From Curtobacterium sp. 9128 (GTDB taxonomy: Bacteria; Actinomycetota; Actinomycetes; Actinomycetales; Microbacteriaceae): DNA of 64,000 bases. Within the stretch, counting starts at the first letter, position 1. Every line of letters starts with the position of its first letter. The translations under genes were made by a program, and so were the position numbers. This document shows, piece after piece, positions 34,668 to 42,954 of the stretch. The DNA lies in the NCBI RefSeq assembly GCF_007673775.1, contig NZ_VEAF01000001.1:124001-188000 (forward strand), written 5' to 3'. Below the pieces are notes generated by a model, which worked only from the letters and a program-made list of their open reading frames with translations, did no database searches and was not told the DNA's origin.

Positions 34668-37111
34668 CCGACACCGGGCTGAGCGCTGCCGAGCGGTTCC
34701 AGGCCGCCCGCATCCGCAGCCGATCCCGCAACCTGGAGCTCTTCCGCGCCGATCTCCGGTTCGACCTCGACCGTTTCCAGTTCGCCGCGTGCGACGCCCT
34801 CGACCAGGGGCGGAGCGTCCTCGTCGCTGCGCCGACGGGTGCCGGCAAGACGATCGTCGCCGAGTTCGCGATCTGGCTCGCGATGCGGCAGCCGACGGCG
34901 AAGGTGTTCTACACGACGCCGATGAAGGCGCTGAGCAACCAGAAGTACGCCGAGCTGGTCGAGGCGTACGGCGAGTCCGAGGTGGGGCTCCTCACCGGCG
35001 ACACCAACGTGAACCCCCGTGCCCGTGTCGTCGTGATGACGACCGAGGTGCTCCGCAACATGATCTACGCGGATTCCGACCTGCTCGACGACCTGGCGTG
35101 GGTGGTGCTCGACGAGGTCCACTACCTCGCCGACCGCTTCCGCGGTGCCGTCTGGGAAGAGGTGATCCTGCACCTGCCGACCGAGGTCCGGCTGGTGTCC
35201 CTGTCCGCGACGGTGTCGAACGCCGAGGAGTTCGGCGACTGGCTGCAGACCGTGCGCGGCGACACCGACGTCATCGTCTCGGAGGACCGCCCGGTCCCGC
35301 TCGAGCAGCACGTGCTCGTCGGCAACAAGCTCGTCGACCTCTTCGACTCCTCGGGTGCCGCGGCGACGAACCGGGTGAACCCGGAGCTGCTGCGTCTGGT
35401 GGGTGGTGGCTCGCGCAACGACAGCCGCGGCGGTCATCGCGGACGGCGTGGTCGCGGCGGCTACGTCGACCGTCGGGGCCCGCGCACCGAGAAGCTGCAC
35501 CGCGAGCACATCGCGCACATGCTCGACGAGCGCATGCTCCTGCCCGCGATCTTCTTCGTGTTCAGCCGCAACGGCTGCGACCAGGGGGTCCGGAACGTGC
35601 TGCGCTCCGGCCTGTCGCTCACCACCCGGGACGAGCGCAACGAGATCCGCGAGACGGCCGAGTACCACTGCCGGACGCTCCTCGACGAGGACCTCGCGGT
35701 GCTCGGCTACTGGGAGTGGCTCGAAGGCCTGGAGCGCGGGGTCGCCGCCCACCACGCCGGCATGCTCCCGGCGTTCAAGGAGGTCGTGGAGGACCTCTTC
35801 CAGCGCAAGCTCCTCAAGGTCGTCTTCGCGACGGAGACCCTGGCGCTCGGCGTGAACATGCCGGCACGCACGGTCGTGCTCGAGAAGCTCGAGAAGTTCA
35901 ACGGCGAGGCCCGGGTGCCGATCACGCCGGGGGAGTACACGCAGCTGACCGGTCGTGCCGGTCGCCGCGGGATCGACGTCGAGGGCCACTCGGTCATCCA
36001 GTGGACCGACGGCCTCGAACCGCAGGCCGTCGCGTCCCTGGCGAGCCGCCGCACCTACCCGCTCAACTCGTCGTTCAAGCCGACGTACAACATGGCCGTG
36101 AACCTCATCGAGCAGTTCGGCCGGCAGCGAACCCGCGAGGTCCTCGAGACGTCGTTCGCGCAGTTCCAGGCGGACCGCTCGGTCGTCGACCTGGCCCGCA
36201 AGGTGCGCTCCCAGCAGGAGTCACTCGACGGCTACCAGCAGGCGATGGAGTGCCACCTCGGCGACTTCACCGAGTACGCGGCACTCCGCCGGCAGCTGTC
36301 CGACCTCGAGCGGACGAACGTCCCCGGTGGCCGTGAAGCCTCGCACGGTGCGCGGCAGGAGCGGCAGTCCCAGATCACCGAGGTCCGTCGTGCCCTGCAG
36401 CGGCACCCCTGTCACGCCTGCCCCGACCGCGAGGCGCACGCCCGCTGGGCCGAGCGCTGGTACAAGCTCAAGCGAGCCAACGACAAGCTCGTGCAGCAGA
36501 TCCGCTCCCGCACCGGCGCCGTCGCGACGACGTTCGACCGGGTGACGGACGTGCTGCTCGAGCTCGGGTACCTGGTGCCGACCGGTCGCGACGACGGCGA
36601 GGTCGCGGTGGCCGCCGGCGGTCGACGCCTCCAGCGGATCTACGGGGAGCGGGACCTGCTCGTCGCGGAGTGCCTGGAAGCCGGGGTCTGGAAGGACCTC
36701 ACCCCGGCGCAGCTCGCCGCGATGGCCGCGACCATCGTGTACCAGCCCCGGCGCGAGGACGCCCCTGGCACCGAGCACGCGCTGCCGCGCGGAGCGTTCC
36801 GACCGGCACTCGACGAGACCCTGACGATCTGGTCGCGCCTCGACGACGTCGAACGCGACGCGCGGCTCGCCGGCTCGCAGCCGCCGACCCCGGCGATCGC
36901 GGTCGGCATGTTCCGCTGGGCGTCGGGATCGGCGCTCGACGACGTCCTGCGCTCGCTCGACCTGGCCGCTGGTGACTTCGTGCGCTGGTGCAAGCAGGTC
37001 ATCGACCTGCTCGACCAGATGAAGAACGCGGGCGACGCCGAACTCGCCGAGACCGCCCGACGCGCGACGGATGCGGTCCGCCGCGGCATCGTCGCCTACG
37101 CGACGGTCTGA
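34664..37111 (+). CDS. helY: Ski2/Mtr4-like DEAD/DEAH-box helicase HelY
   Basis: Encodes 815 residues. VLVAAPTGAGKTIVAEFA (Walker A 56-63), FYTTPMKALSNQKY (Ia), LDEVHYLADRFRGAVWEE (DEVH), VRLVSLSATVSN (III), VVFATETLALGVNMPARTVV (V) and QLTGRAGRRGIDVEGHSV (VI) define the Ski2-like RNA helicase family. A Gly/Arg-rich insert (about 245-270, SRGGHRGRRGRGGYVDRRG) may bind RNA, and a cysteine pair (HPCHACPD) lies near residue 583. The tatC-helY order is standard in actinobacteria. Confidence 0.93.
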   Translation: MTDTGLSAAERFQAARIRSRSRNLELFRADLRFDLDRFQFAACDALDQGRSVLVAAPTGAGKTIVAEFAIWLAMRQPTAKVFYTTPMKALSNQKYAELVEAYGESEVGLLTGDTNVNPRARVVVMTTEVLRNMIYADSDLLDDLAWVVLDEVHYLADRFRGAVWEEVILHLPTEVRLVSLSATVSNAEEFGDWLQTVRGDTDVIVSEDRPVPLEQHVLVGNKLVDLFDSSGAAATNRVNPELLRLVGGGSRNDSRGGHRGRRGRGGYVDRRGPRTEKLHREHIAHMLDERMLLPAIFFVFSRNGCDQGVRNVLRSGLSLTTRDERNEIRETAEYHCRTLLDEDLAVLGYWEWLEGLERGVAAHHAGMLPAFKEVVEDLFQRKLLKVVFATETLALGVNMPARTVVLEKLEKFNGEARVPITPGEYTQLTGRAGRRGIDVEGHSVIQWTDGLEPQAVASLASRRTYPLNSSFKPTYNMAVNLIEQFGRQRTREVLETSFAQFQADRSVVDLARKVRSQQESLDGYQQAMECHLGDFTEYAALRRQLSDLERTNVPGGREASHGARQERQSQITEVRRALQRHPCHACPDREAHARWAERWYKLKRANDKLVQQIRSRTGAVATTFDRVTDVLLELGYLVPTGRDDGEVAVAAGGRRLQRIYGERDLLVAECLEAGVWKDLTPAQLAAMAATIVYQPRREDAPGTEHALPRGAFRPALDETLTIWSRLDDVERDARLAGSQPPTPAIAVGMFRWASGSALDDVLRSLDLAAGDFVRWCKQVIDLLDQMKNAGDAELAETARRATDAVRRGIVAYATV

Positions 37112-37122
37112 CGGGAGGCTCG

Positions 37123-38661
37123 GTGCAGGTCCCCGACACCGGCGCGCGTCCGCGCGCGCCCTTCGCCGCCCTGCCGGTGCGGTCCGCCCTGCCGTTGGCC
37201 GTGATCGGCGGGGTGCTGTTCGCCCTCGCCTTCCCGACGCCCGGCTGGTGGTTCCTGGCGTACCCCGCGGTCGCCTGCCTCCTGGTGTCAGTGATGGGCC
37301 AGGGCTGGCGGCGTGCCGCGTGGCTCGGGTACGTCGGCGGCGTCGCGTTCTGGGTACCGGCCATCTCCTGGGCCGGGCGCTACCTCGGGCCGGTCCCGTG
37401 GCTCGCGCTCGCGCTGTTCGAAGCGGCGATGTTCGCCCTCGGCAGCGTCGCCATCGCCCTCGCGTACCGATGGGTGGGCAGCGTCGTGACCTCCCGCGCC
37501 GGACGCGTGTGGGGCCTCCCGGCCGTGGTGGCCGCCCTCTGGACCGGACGGGAGTGGTTCTCCGGCAGCTGGCCCTACGGCGGATTCGCCTGGGGGCGTG
37601 TCGGCCTCAGCCAGTCGGAGACGCCGTTCGCACACCTCGTCGCCTACGTCGGGGTGCTCGGCGTGTCCTTCGTGGTGGTCTACTGCGTCGCCGTCGTGGT
37701 GTCGCTCGGACTGGTGCACGGCCTGCAGCTCCGGATGCGCGTCGCGACGGCCGGGCTCCTCGTCGCCGCCGTGCTGGCCGTGCCGGCGTGGCCGACGGCC
37801 GTCGAGGGCACCATCCGCGTCGAGGCCGTGCAGGGCAACGGGCCGGCCGGGTACTTCGACCGCGCCGAACCCGGACAGGTCCTCGAGTCGCAGGTCGCCG
37901 CGACCGACACCGACGCGAAGGGCGTGGACGTGGTGGTTTGGCCGGAGGCGTCGGCGGAGTTCGACCCGCGGCAACAGCCCGTCATCGCCAGCGCCCTCGA
38001 CTCCGTCGTCCGCTCCGTCGGGGCGCCGATCGTGGCCGGCGCCATCACACAGACGCCGTCCGGAGTGCTCCACAACACCTCGTTCGTGTGGACCGCGGAC
38101 GGCTGGCAGTCGTCGTACGACAAGAAGCGGCCGGTGCCCTTCGGCGAGTACGTGCCCGACCGCTGGTTCTTCTCCCGGCTCGCGCCCTCGCTCATCGGGC
38201 TGCTGCAGCGCGACTACACGCCGGGGACGAAGCCGAACGTCCTCGACGTCGCCGGGATCCGGGCCGGCATCGCGATCTGCTTCGACATCGTCGACGACGG
38301 GCTCGCCACCGACATGGCACGTGGGGGAGCGCAGGTGATCTTCGCGCAGACGAACAACGCGGACTTCTCCGGGACCGACGAGAACCTGCAGCAGCTGGAG
38401 ATCGCCCGGCTGCGCGCCGTCGAGACCGGCCGGTCCCTCGTCAACGTGTCCACGGTCGGCGCGTCCCAGGTGATCGACCCCTCCGGTCGCACGATCGACA
38501 GCGTGCCGGAGTACACCGCGGCGTCCATGGTGACGGACGTGCCGCTCGGGACCTCCACCACCCCGGCCACCGTCGCGTCGGGACTCGTGACGCTCGCGCT
38601 GTCCCTCGGCGGCCTGCTCGTGCTGCTCGCCTGCGCGCCCTGGAGCCGTCGGCGCCACTGA
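37123..38661 (+). CDS. lnt: Apolipoprotein N-acyltransferase
   Basis: Encodes 512 residues: six to seven transmembrane helices (about residues 20-220), a nitrilase-like catalytic domain (about 225-475) and a last helix. The catalytic triad is visible as VVVWPEASAEF (Glu), YDKKRPVPFGEYVP (Lys) and GIAICFDIVDDG (Cys). It adds the third acyl chain to lipoproteins such as the FKBP and SBP lipoproteins in this window. GTG 37123 is preceded by GGGAGG, which lies inside a half-copy of the dispersed GGACGGGAGGC element. Confidence 0.93.
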   Translation: MQVPDTGARPRAPFAALPVRSALPLAVIGGVLFALAFPTPGWWFLAYPAVACLLVSVMGQGWRRAAWLGYVGGVAFWVPAISWAGRYLGPVPWLALALFEAAMFALGSVAIALAYRWVGSVVTSRAGRVWGLPAVVAALWTGREWFSGSWPYGGFAWGRVGLSQSETPFAHLVAYVGVLGVSFVVVYCVAVVVSLGLVHGLQLRMRVATAGLLVAAVLAVPAWPTAVEGTIRVEAVQGNGPAGYFDRAEPGQVLESQVAATDTDAKGVDVVVWPEASAEFDPRQQPVIASALDSVVRSVGAPIVAGAITQTPSGVLHNTSFVWTADGWQSSYDKKRPVPFGEYVPDRWFFSRLAPSLIGLLQRDYTPGTKPNVLDVAGIRAGIAICFDIVDDGLATDMARGGAQVIFAQTNNADFSGTDENLQQLEIARLRAVETGRSLVNVSTVGASQVIDPSGRTIDSVPEYTAASMVTDVPLGTSTTPATVASGLVTLALSLGGLLVLLACAPWSRRRH

Positions 38662-38717
38662 GACCGCACAGCGGCGCCGGACCCGCACTGGGAACCCACT
38701 GTGAATGCGACCACGCA

Positions 38718-38743
38718 GGAACGAACCCGCGTGGGACAGTGTT
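38718..38743 (+). promoter_or_regulatory. SigR-type promoter upstream of rbpA
   Basis: GGAAC at 38718 and GTT at 38741 are separated by exactly 18 bases, the layout of SigR (thiol-oxidative stress ECF sigma) promoters. The expected start near 38750 leaves a 25-base leader before ATG 38775. A CCACGC/GCGTGG inverted repeat (38711-38734) overlaps it. Confidence 0.5.
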
Positions 38744-38774
38744 GACCAGGGGGAACGAGCGAGAGGAGTCCACC

Positions 38775-39125
38775 ATGGCTGATCGGAGTCTCCGCGGCAT
38801 GCGGCTCGGGAGCCAGAGCCTCCAGAGCGAAGAGGGCGTCGAGCTCTCGGACCGCAAGCGTGCGGTCTACCAGACCGACTCGGGCGAGACGTTCGACGTC
38901 GTGTTCTCCGCCGAGGCAGAGGTCCCGCAGGTCTGGGCCGACCCCAGGAGCCGGCGCGAAGGGCGTCTGCTCGGCGACGACGGTGTGCCCGTCGAGGTCG
39001 CCGCTGAGGACGTCAAGGCACCCAGGACCCACTGGGACATGCTGCTCGAGCGGCGCTCACGCGAGGAGCTCGAGGAACTGCTCCAGGAACGACTGCAGTT
39101 CCTGCGCGCCCGACGCGGCGCCTGA
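38775..39125 (+). CDS. rbpA: RNA polymerase-binding protein RbpA
   Basis: Encodes 116 residues. MADRSLRGMRLGSQSLQSEEG is the N-terminal tail that contacts RNA polymerase, CxxC-less core YQTDSGETFDVVFSAEAEVP follows, then the basic linker and sigma-interaction domain (THWDMLLERRSREELEELL). RbpA binds housekeeping sigma and stabilises open promoter complexes in actinobacteria. GAGAGGAG precedes the ATG. A SigR-like promoter lies upstream, and a strong hairpin follows at 39143. Confidence 0.95.
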   Translation: MADRSLRGMRLGSQSLQSEEGVELSDRKRAVYQTDSGETFDVVFSAEAEVPQVWADPRSRREGRLLGDDGVPVEVAAEDVKAPRTHWDMLLERRSREELEELLQERLQFLRARRGA

Positions 39126-39142
39126 CCGACTGCGCGAACGAC

Positions 39143-39176
39143 GAAGGCCCGCTCCCCGAACAGGGAGCGGGCCTTC
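39143..39176. terminator. Hairpin between rbpA and the SPFH gene
   Basis: GAAGGCCCGCTCCC, six-base loop, and the exact complement GGGAGCGGGCCTTC: a perfect 14-bp stem between convergent genes, suited to ending transcription from both sides. The stem begins with GAA and ends with TTC, but there is no long T tract. Confidence 0.75.
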
Positions 39177-39213
39177 GCCGCGTCGGCGCTGCGTGTCGCA
39201 GTGCCTGGGCGGT

Positions 39214-40386
39214 TCAGTGCGTGCCGGGTCCGTGCTCGGCGTCGCCCTCGCGGAGCTGTTGGCGCGTCGCCTCAGCCGCAGCGGCGAGCTTCTCCTCGAC
39301 GCTGCGGTTCGACTCGGCGAGGCGCTCGTCGAGCACCGAGTCGGGGACGATGTCCGCGGCGGTGGCGTTCGGGTCGACCGTGGCACTGCCGGCGGCGTCG
39401 GTCGCCGCGGTGTTCGCCAGGCTCTCGTTGGCGAGCTTGGAGATCTTCGCGAGGAAGTCGGTCCCGCCTGCGCCACCGGCGGCCGGGGCGGTGCCGGACC
39501 GCGTGGCGGTGAAGCCCTTCGCGATCCCGGAGAGTGCCTCGGTGAACTCGCTCGGGATCATCCAGAGCTTGTTCGACGTGCCCTCGGCGATCTTCGGCAG
39601 GGTCTGCAGGTACTGGTACGACAGGAGCTTCTCGTCCGGGTCACCCGTGTGGATGGCGTCGAAGACGGTCGCGATGGCCTGCGCCTCACCCTCGGCGCGG
39701 AGGACCTGGGCCTTCGCGTCACCCTCGGCCGCGAGGATCGCCGCCTGGCGCTGCCCCTCGGCCTCGAGGATCTGCGACTGCTTGGTGCCCTCGGCCTGCA
39801 GGATGGCCGCTCGACGGCTGCGCTCGGCACGGAGCTGCTGCTCCATGGCGTCCTGGATCGACACGGGCGGCTCAATCGCCTTGAGCTCGACGCGGCCGAC
39901 GCGGATGCCCCACTTGCCGGTCGCCTCGTCGAGGACGACGCGGAGCTGCCCGTTGATGTTGTCGCGGCTGGTCAGGGCCTCTTCGAGGTTCAGGCCACCG
40001 ACGACGTTGCGGAGCGTGGTGGTGGTGAGCTGCTCGACCGCGCCGAGGTAGTTGGCGATCTCGTACGTCGCGGCACGGGCGTCGGTGACCTGGAAGTAGA
40101 CGACGGTGTCGATGGAGACGACGAGGTTGTCCTCGGTGATCACCGGCTGCGGCGGGAACGACACGACCTGCTCACGCATGTCGAGCAGCGGCCGGAGCCG
40201 GTCGATGAACGGCACCAGGATGTTCAACCCCGGGTCGAGGGTCTTGTGGTACTTGCCGAGGCGCTCGACGATGCCCGCCGTCGCCTGCGGGACGATCCGG
40301 ATCGCCTTCGACAGGACGACGATCACGAAGATCACGATGACGGCGATCAGGACGAGGAGCACGATCGTGCCGGTGGACAGGGTCAT
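39214..40386 (-). CDS. SPFH/Band 7 membrane protein (stomatin-like, QmcA type)
   Basis: Encodes 390 residues. One N-terminal transmembrane helix (about 8-28) is followed by the SPFH domain (VPQATAGIVERLGKYHKTLDPGLNILVPFID), then a long coiled coil with repeated AILQAEG, QILEAEG, AILAAEG and VLRAEG words (about 190-240), and an Ala/Asp-rich tail. Such proteins form membrane microdomain scaffolds that help FtsH-type proteases. It follows the nfeD-like gene with ATGA overlap, the common SPFH-NfeD operon. Confidence 0.9.
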   Translation of the reverse strand: MTLSTGTIVLLVLIAVIVIFVIVVLSKAIRIVPQATAGIVERLGKYHKTLDPGLNILVPFIDRLRPLLDMREQVVSFPPQPVITEDNLVVSIDTVVYFQVTDARAATYEIANYLGAVEQLTTTTLRNVVGGLNLEEALTSRDNINGQLRVVLDEATGKWGIRVGRVELKAIEPPVSIQDAMEQQLRAERSRRAAILQAEGTKQSQILEAEGQRQAAILAAEGDAKAQVLRAEGEAQAIATVFDAIHTGDPDEKLLSYQYLQTLPKIAEGTSNKLWMIPSEFTEALSGIAKGFTATRSGTAPAAGGAGGTDFLAKISKLANESLANTAATDAAGSATVDPNATAADIVPDSVLDERLAESNRSVEEKLAAAAEATRQQLREGDAEHGPGTH

Positions 40387-40856
40387 GATGCAGCCTTCTC
40401 TTGGATGCGGACGACGGCCGTGGAGCCCTCGATGGACTCGACCACGACGTGCGTGCCGAGCGGTGGTGTGCGGTCGGGCGTCGCGAGGTCGATGCGCGCG
40501 CTCCAGGTCTCGCCGTTCGCCAGCCGGACCTGCCCGGGGGCGGTCGACGTGAAGGCGACGGCGACGGTGCCGGGCATCCCGACGAGGCCGCGCACGCCGG
40601 TCTGATGCGGGTCGGCACCGCGGCCGAGGGCGGTGAGGAGTCGGGGTCGGACGACGGCGAGCAGCAGCAGGGCGACCGCCGCGGCGATGATCGCCGAGAG
40701 CCACCACGGAGCGCCGACCAGCGCGGCGATGAGTCCGCCGGCCGCACCCGCCGCGAGCATGAGGAAGATGAAGTCGAGGGTGAAGATCTCGACCACCCCC
40801 AGGACGAGCACGAGCGCGATCCAGACGATGGTCTGGATCCAGTCCGAGATGTTCAC
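40383..40856 (-). CDS. NfeD-family membrane protein
   Basis: Encodes 157 residues: two or three transmembrane helices (about 5-70, with GVVEIFTLDFIFLMLAAGAAGGL) and a C-terminal OB-fold domain (GMPGTVAVAFTSTAPGQVRLANGETWSARID). This short form lacks the protease domain of long NfeD. It partners the SPFH protein encoded next. GTG 40856 is preceded by GGGAGGGAG; longer start choices would run into the promoter region. Confidence 0.88.
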   Translation of the reverse strand: MNISDWIQTIVWIALVLVLGVVEIFTLDFIFLMLAAGAAGGLIAALVGAPWWLSAIIAAAVALLLLAVVRPRLLTALGRGADPHQTGVRGLVGMPGTVAVAFTSTAPGQVRLANGETWSARIDLATPDRTPPLGTHVVVESIEGSTAVVRIQEKAAS

Positions 40857-40957
40857 GCGATCTCCCTCCCGTGGTCGCGCGCGGCAGCGCTGCGTCGCGA
40901 CGGCCGGTCCAAGTCCGTTCAACATATCAAACGCGTCTGACACCCCGGGTGGCGCGG

Positions 40958-40963
40958 TAGGCT
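40958..40963 (+). promoter_or_regulatory. -10 box TAGGCT for the SDR gene at 41006
   Basis: TAGGCT with an expected start near 40970 gives a leader of about 36 bases carrying CTGGAG before GTG 41006. Confidence 0.45.
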
Positions 40964-41005
40964 CGTCCGGTCCCGACGCACGGTCACGAACTGGAGAACA
41001 CCACT

Positions 41006-41770
41006 GTGAGCAGCCCCCTCGCCCCCGGATCCCTCGCCGGCAAGCGCGCCCTCGTCACCGGGTCGTCGCGCGGCATCGGCGCCGACACCGTCGGGTACCT
41101 GGCCGAGGCCGGGGCGAAGGTCGTCGTGAACTACCGGAACAAGGCGCGCCGCGCCGAGCAGATCGCCGAGGGCGTCGTCGCCGCCGGGGGAGAGGCCCTG
41201 GCGGTCGGTGCGGACCTGACCGACCACGACTCCGTGCAGGCCATGGTCGACACCGTCGTCGAGGCCTGGGGCGGCATCGACCTCCTCGTGCTCAACGCCT
41301 CCGGTGGCATGGAGTCGGGCATGGGCGAGGACTACGCCCTCCGCCTCAACCGCGATGCCCAGGTCGACATGCTCCAGACCGCCGTGCCGCACATGCCGGC
41401 CGGCTCCCGCGTCGTCTTCGTGACGAGCCACCAGGCTCACTTCGTCGAGACCGCCGAGACCCTGCCCGAGTACCTCCCCGTGGCGAAGAGCAAGCACGTC
41501 GGTGAGACCGCGCTCCGCGAGCTCGTCCCGCAGCTGCAGGCGGCCGGCATCGAGTTCGTGGTCGTCTCCGGCGACATGATCGAGGGCACGATCACCGCGA
41601 CCCTGCTGAACCGCATCAACCCCGGCGCCATCGAGGAGCGCCGCGGTGCCGTCGGCAAGCTCTACAGCGTGTCCGAGTTCGCGGCCGAGATCGCCCTCGC
41701 GGCCGTCGAGCCGATCCCCGCCGACAACACGCGGCTCGTCGGCGACGTCAGCGGCTTCGCCCGGGCCTGA
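41006..41770 (+). CDS. Short-chain dehydrogenase/reductase (SDR) family protein
   Basis: Encodes 254 residues. LVTGSSRGIGADTVGYLAEAG binds the cofactor and VVNYRNKARR suggests NADPH preference. LVLNASGGMESG replaces the usual NNAG. The active-site region reads SHQAHF and EYLPVAKSKHVGE, where the lysine does not stand exactly four residues after the tyrosine (YxxxK is not satisfied), so catalysis may differ from classical SDRs. The substrate is unknown. It is followed closely by a NUDIX gene with its own promoter. Confidence 0.82.
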   Translation: MSSPLAPGSLAGKRALVTGSSRGIGADTVGYLAEAGAKVVVNYRNKARRAEQIAEGVVAAGGEALAVGADLTDHDSVQAMVDTVVEAWGGIDLLVLNASGGMESGMGEDYALRLNRDAQVDMLQTAVPHMPAGSRVVFVTSHQAHFVETAETLPEYLPVAKSKHVGETALRELVPQLQAAGIEFVVVSGDMIEGTITATLLNRINPGAIEERRGAVGKLYSVSEFAAEIALAAVEPIPADNTRLVGDVSGFARA

Positions 41771-41794
41771 GCGACGCGGAGGTCTGCCGGGCGG

Positions 41795-41800
41795 TACCGT
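41795..41800 (+). promoter_or_regulatory. -10 box TACCGT for the NUDIX gene
   Basis: TACCGT lies seven bases before GTG 41808, consistent with a leaderless start. Confidence 0.45.
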
Positions 41801-41807
41801 CGGGCGG

Positions 41808-42266
41808 GTGACTGCCGCACCTGGTCTCCGACGGACCTCCCGCATCCTCCTGCTCGACCCGGACGGGCGGGTGTTCCTCATGGACACGAACGCCCCGTCG
41901 TCGGACGGGTTCCACCGGTGGATCACGCCGGGCGGGGGAGTGGACCCGGGGGAGTCCCACCGCGACGCCGCGATCCGCGAGCTCCGTGAGGAGACGGGCA
42001 TCGTCATCGACGATCCCGGCGACCCGGTGTTCGCGTGGGACTTCGACGTGGTCTGGGACCAGGCCGACCACGACCGTGGGCACTCCGAGTTCTACGTCGT
42101 CCGGACGACCGGGTTCACGCTGTCGAGCGACGAGTGGACCGAGGACGAGCGCGTCGACATCCTCGACGCGCGGTGGTGGACGGCGGACGAACTCGACGCC
42201 ACGGACGAGCCGTTCGAGCCCGCCGAGCTGCCGGAGCTGGTGCGCCGCTTCACTCCCGCGGAGTGA
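41808..42266 (+). CDS. NUDIX hydrolase
   Basis: Encodes 152 residues. GGGVDPGESHRDAAIRELREETGI is the complete Nudix box (GX5EX7REUXEEXGU), which binds magnesium and cleaves nucleoside-diphosphate-linked substrates. The surrounding sequence (ILLLDPDGRVFLM, WDFDVVWDQADHDRGHSEFY) gives no specific substrate. The GTG start is set by the TACCGT box; the frame is open further upstream inside the SDR gene. It overlaps the convergent VOC gene by 17 bases. Confidence 0.88.
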   Translation: MTAAPGLRRTSRILLLDPDGRVFLMDTNAPSSDGFHRWITPGGGVDPGESHRDAAIRELREETGIVIDDPGDPVFAWDFDVVWDQADHDRGHSEFYVVRTTGFTLSSDEWTEDERVDILDARWWTADELDATDEPFEPAELPELVRRFTPAE

Positions 42267-42642
42267 GGACGCAGAACTCGTTGCCCTCCGGGTCCGCGAG
42301 CACGACCCACGGCGCGTCCGCCTGACCGACGTCGGCCAGGGTCGCGCCGCGGGCCACGAGTGCGTCGACCGCTTCCTGGTGCGCGTCGTCGGGCGCCGGG
42401 GCGAGGTCGACGTGCAGGCGGTTCTTCACCGTCTTGCCCTCGGGGACCGGCACGAAGACCCAGCCCTGCGGCTGTCGGTCCCGCGGGACGGATCGGGCGA
42501 CCTCCTCCGCGAACGGCGGAGCGATGACCACCTCGTCGTCGGCCTCGAAGACGACCGGCCACGCGAGGGTCTCACCCCACCACCGTGCCAGCGCGTGCGG
42601 GTCGTGACTGTCGATGACGATCGAGTACCAGCGGAGTGCCAT
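42250..42642 (-). CDS. VOC-superfamily (glyoxalase-like) protein
   Basis: Encodes 130 residues. WYSIVIDSHDPHALARWWGETLAWPVVFE begins the first beta-alpha-beta module and NRLHVDLAPAPDD...DVGQADAPWVVLADPEGNEFCVLTP the second, the hallmark of vicinal-oxygen-chelate proteins. Candidate metal or ligand residues are the histidine of LHVDL and the glutamate of GNEFCV. The function may be detoxification or antibiotic binding; nothing is specific. ATG 42642 follows a minus-strand -10 CATACT by seven bases. Confidence 0.85.
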   Translation of the reverse strand: MALRWYSIVIDSHDPHALARWWGETLAWPVVFEADDEVVIAPPFAEEVARSVPRDRQPQGWVFVPVPEGKTVKNRLHVDLAPAPDDAHQEAVDALVARGATLADVGQADAPWVVLADPEGNEFCVLTPRE

Positions 42643-42649
42643 GGGCCTC

Positions 42650-42655
42650 AGTATG
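42650..42655 (-). promoter_or_regulatory. Candidate -10 box CATACT for the VOC gene
   Basis: On the minus strand CATACT lies seven bases before ATG 42642. The first base departs from TANNNT, but the spacing equals that of the other leaderless genes. Confidence 0.35.
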
Positions 42656-42666
42656 GCCGGAACGAC

Positions 42667-42761
42667 GGACAGGAGGCTCGGCTGGTCTCCGGCGCGACGG
42701 GTCCGGCCCGGCACGCGCGGACGGGAGGCATGGCTGCGGTCCGGCACCGAGCCTCCAGTCC
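42667..42761. repeat. Degenerate GGACGGGAGGC inverted repeat between divergent genes
   Basis: GGACAGGAGGCTCGG (42667-42681) pairs with CCGAGCCTCCAGTCC (42747-42761) with one mismatch. A further GGACGGGAGGC word lies inside at 42719-42729. This is a decayed or composite copy of the hairpin seen at 22939 and 27400, but between divergent promoters, so here it cannot be a simple terminator. Confidence 0.65.
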
Positions 42762-42786
42762 GGAACCGGTCCCAGGTCGGCACGCG

Positions 42787-42792
42787 TAGCGT
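42787..42792 (+). promoter_or_regulatory. -10 box TAGCGT for the acidic gene-BLUF pair
   Basis: TAGCGT lies six bases before ATG 42799, so the BLUF transcript should begin with the small acidic gene, leaderless. Confidence 0.5.
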
Positions 42793-42798
42793 GCTGGC

Positions 42799-42954
42799 AT
42801 GAGCTACAGCCAGCCTGACCCCGCCGAAGAGACCACCCAGAGCGAAGCGCCCGAGCAGCCCGACACCGACACGGACGTCGTGGAGGAGTCCGGTCGCGAG
42901 CACCCGTCGCTCGAGATCGACGCCGACGACGTCCCCACCGCACCGGCCGAGTGA
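42799..42954 (+). CDS. Small acidic protein (51 aa) coupled to the BLUF gene
   Basis: Encodes 51 residues starting MSYSQPDPAEETTQSEAPEQ, with 15 Asp/Glu and a single Arg and no Lys: a very acidic, probably disordered polypeptide. ATG 42799 stands six bases after a TAGCGT box, and the stop overlaps the BLUF start (GTGA), so BLUF translation depends on this gene. I recognise no family. It could be a partner of the photoreceptor or simply a leader cistron. Confidence 0.6.
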   Translation: MSYSQPDPAEETTQSEAPEQPDTDTDVVEESGREHPSLEIDADDVPTAPAE

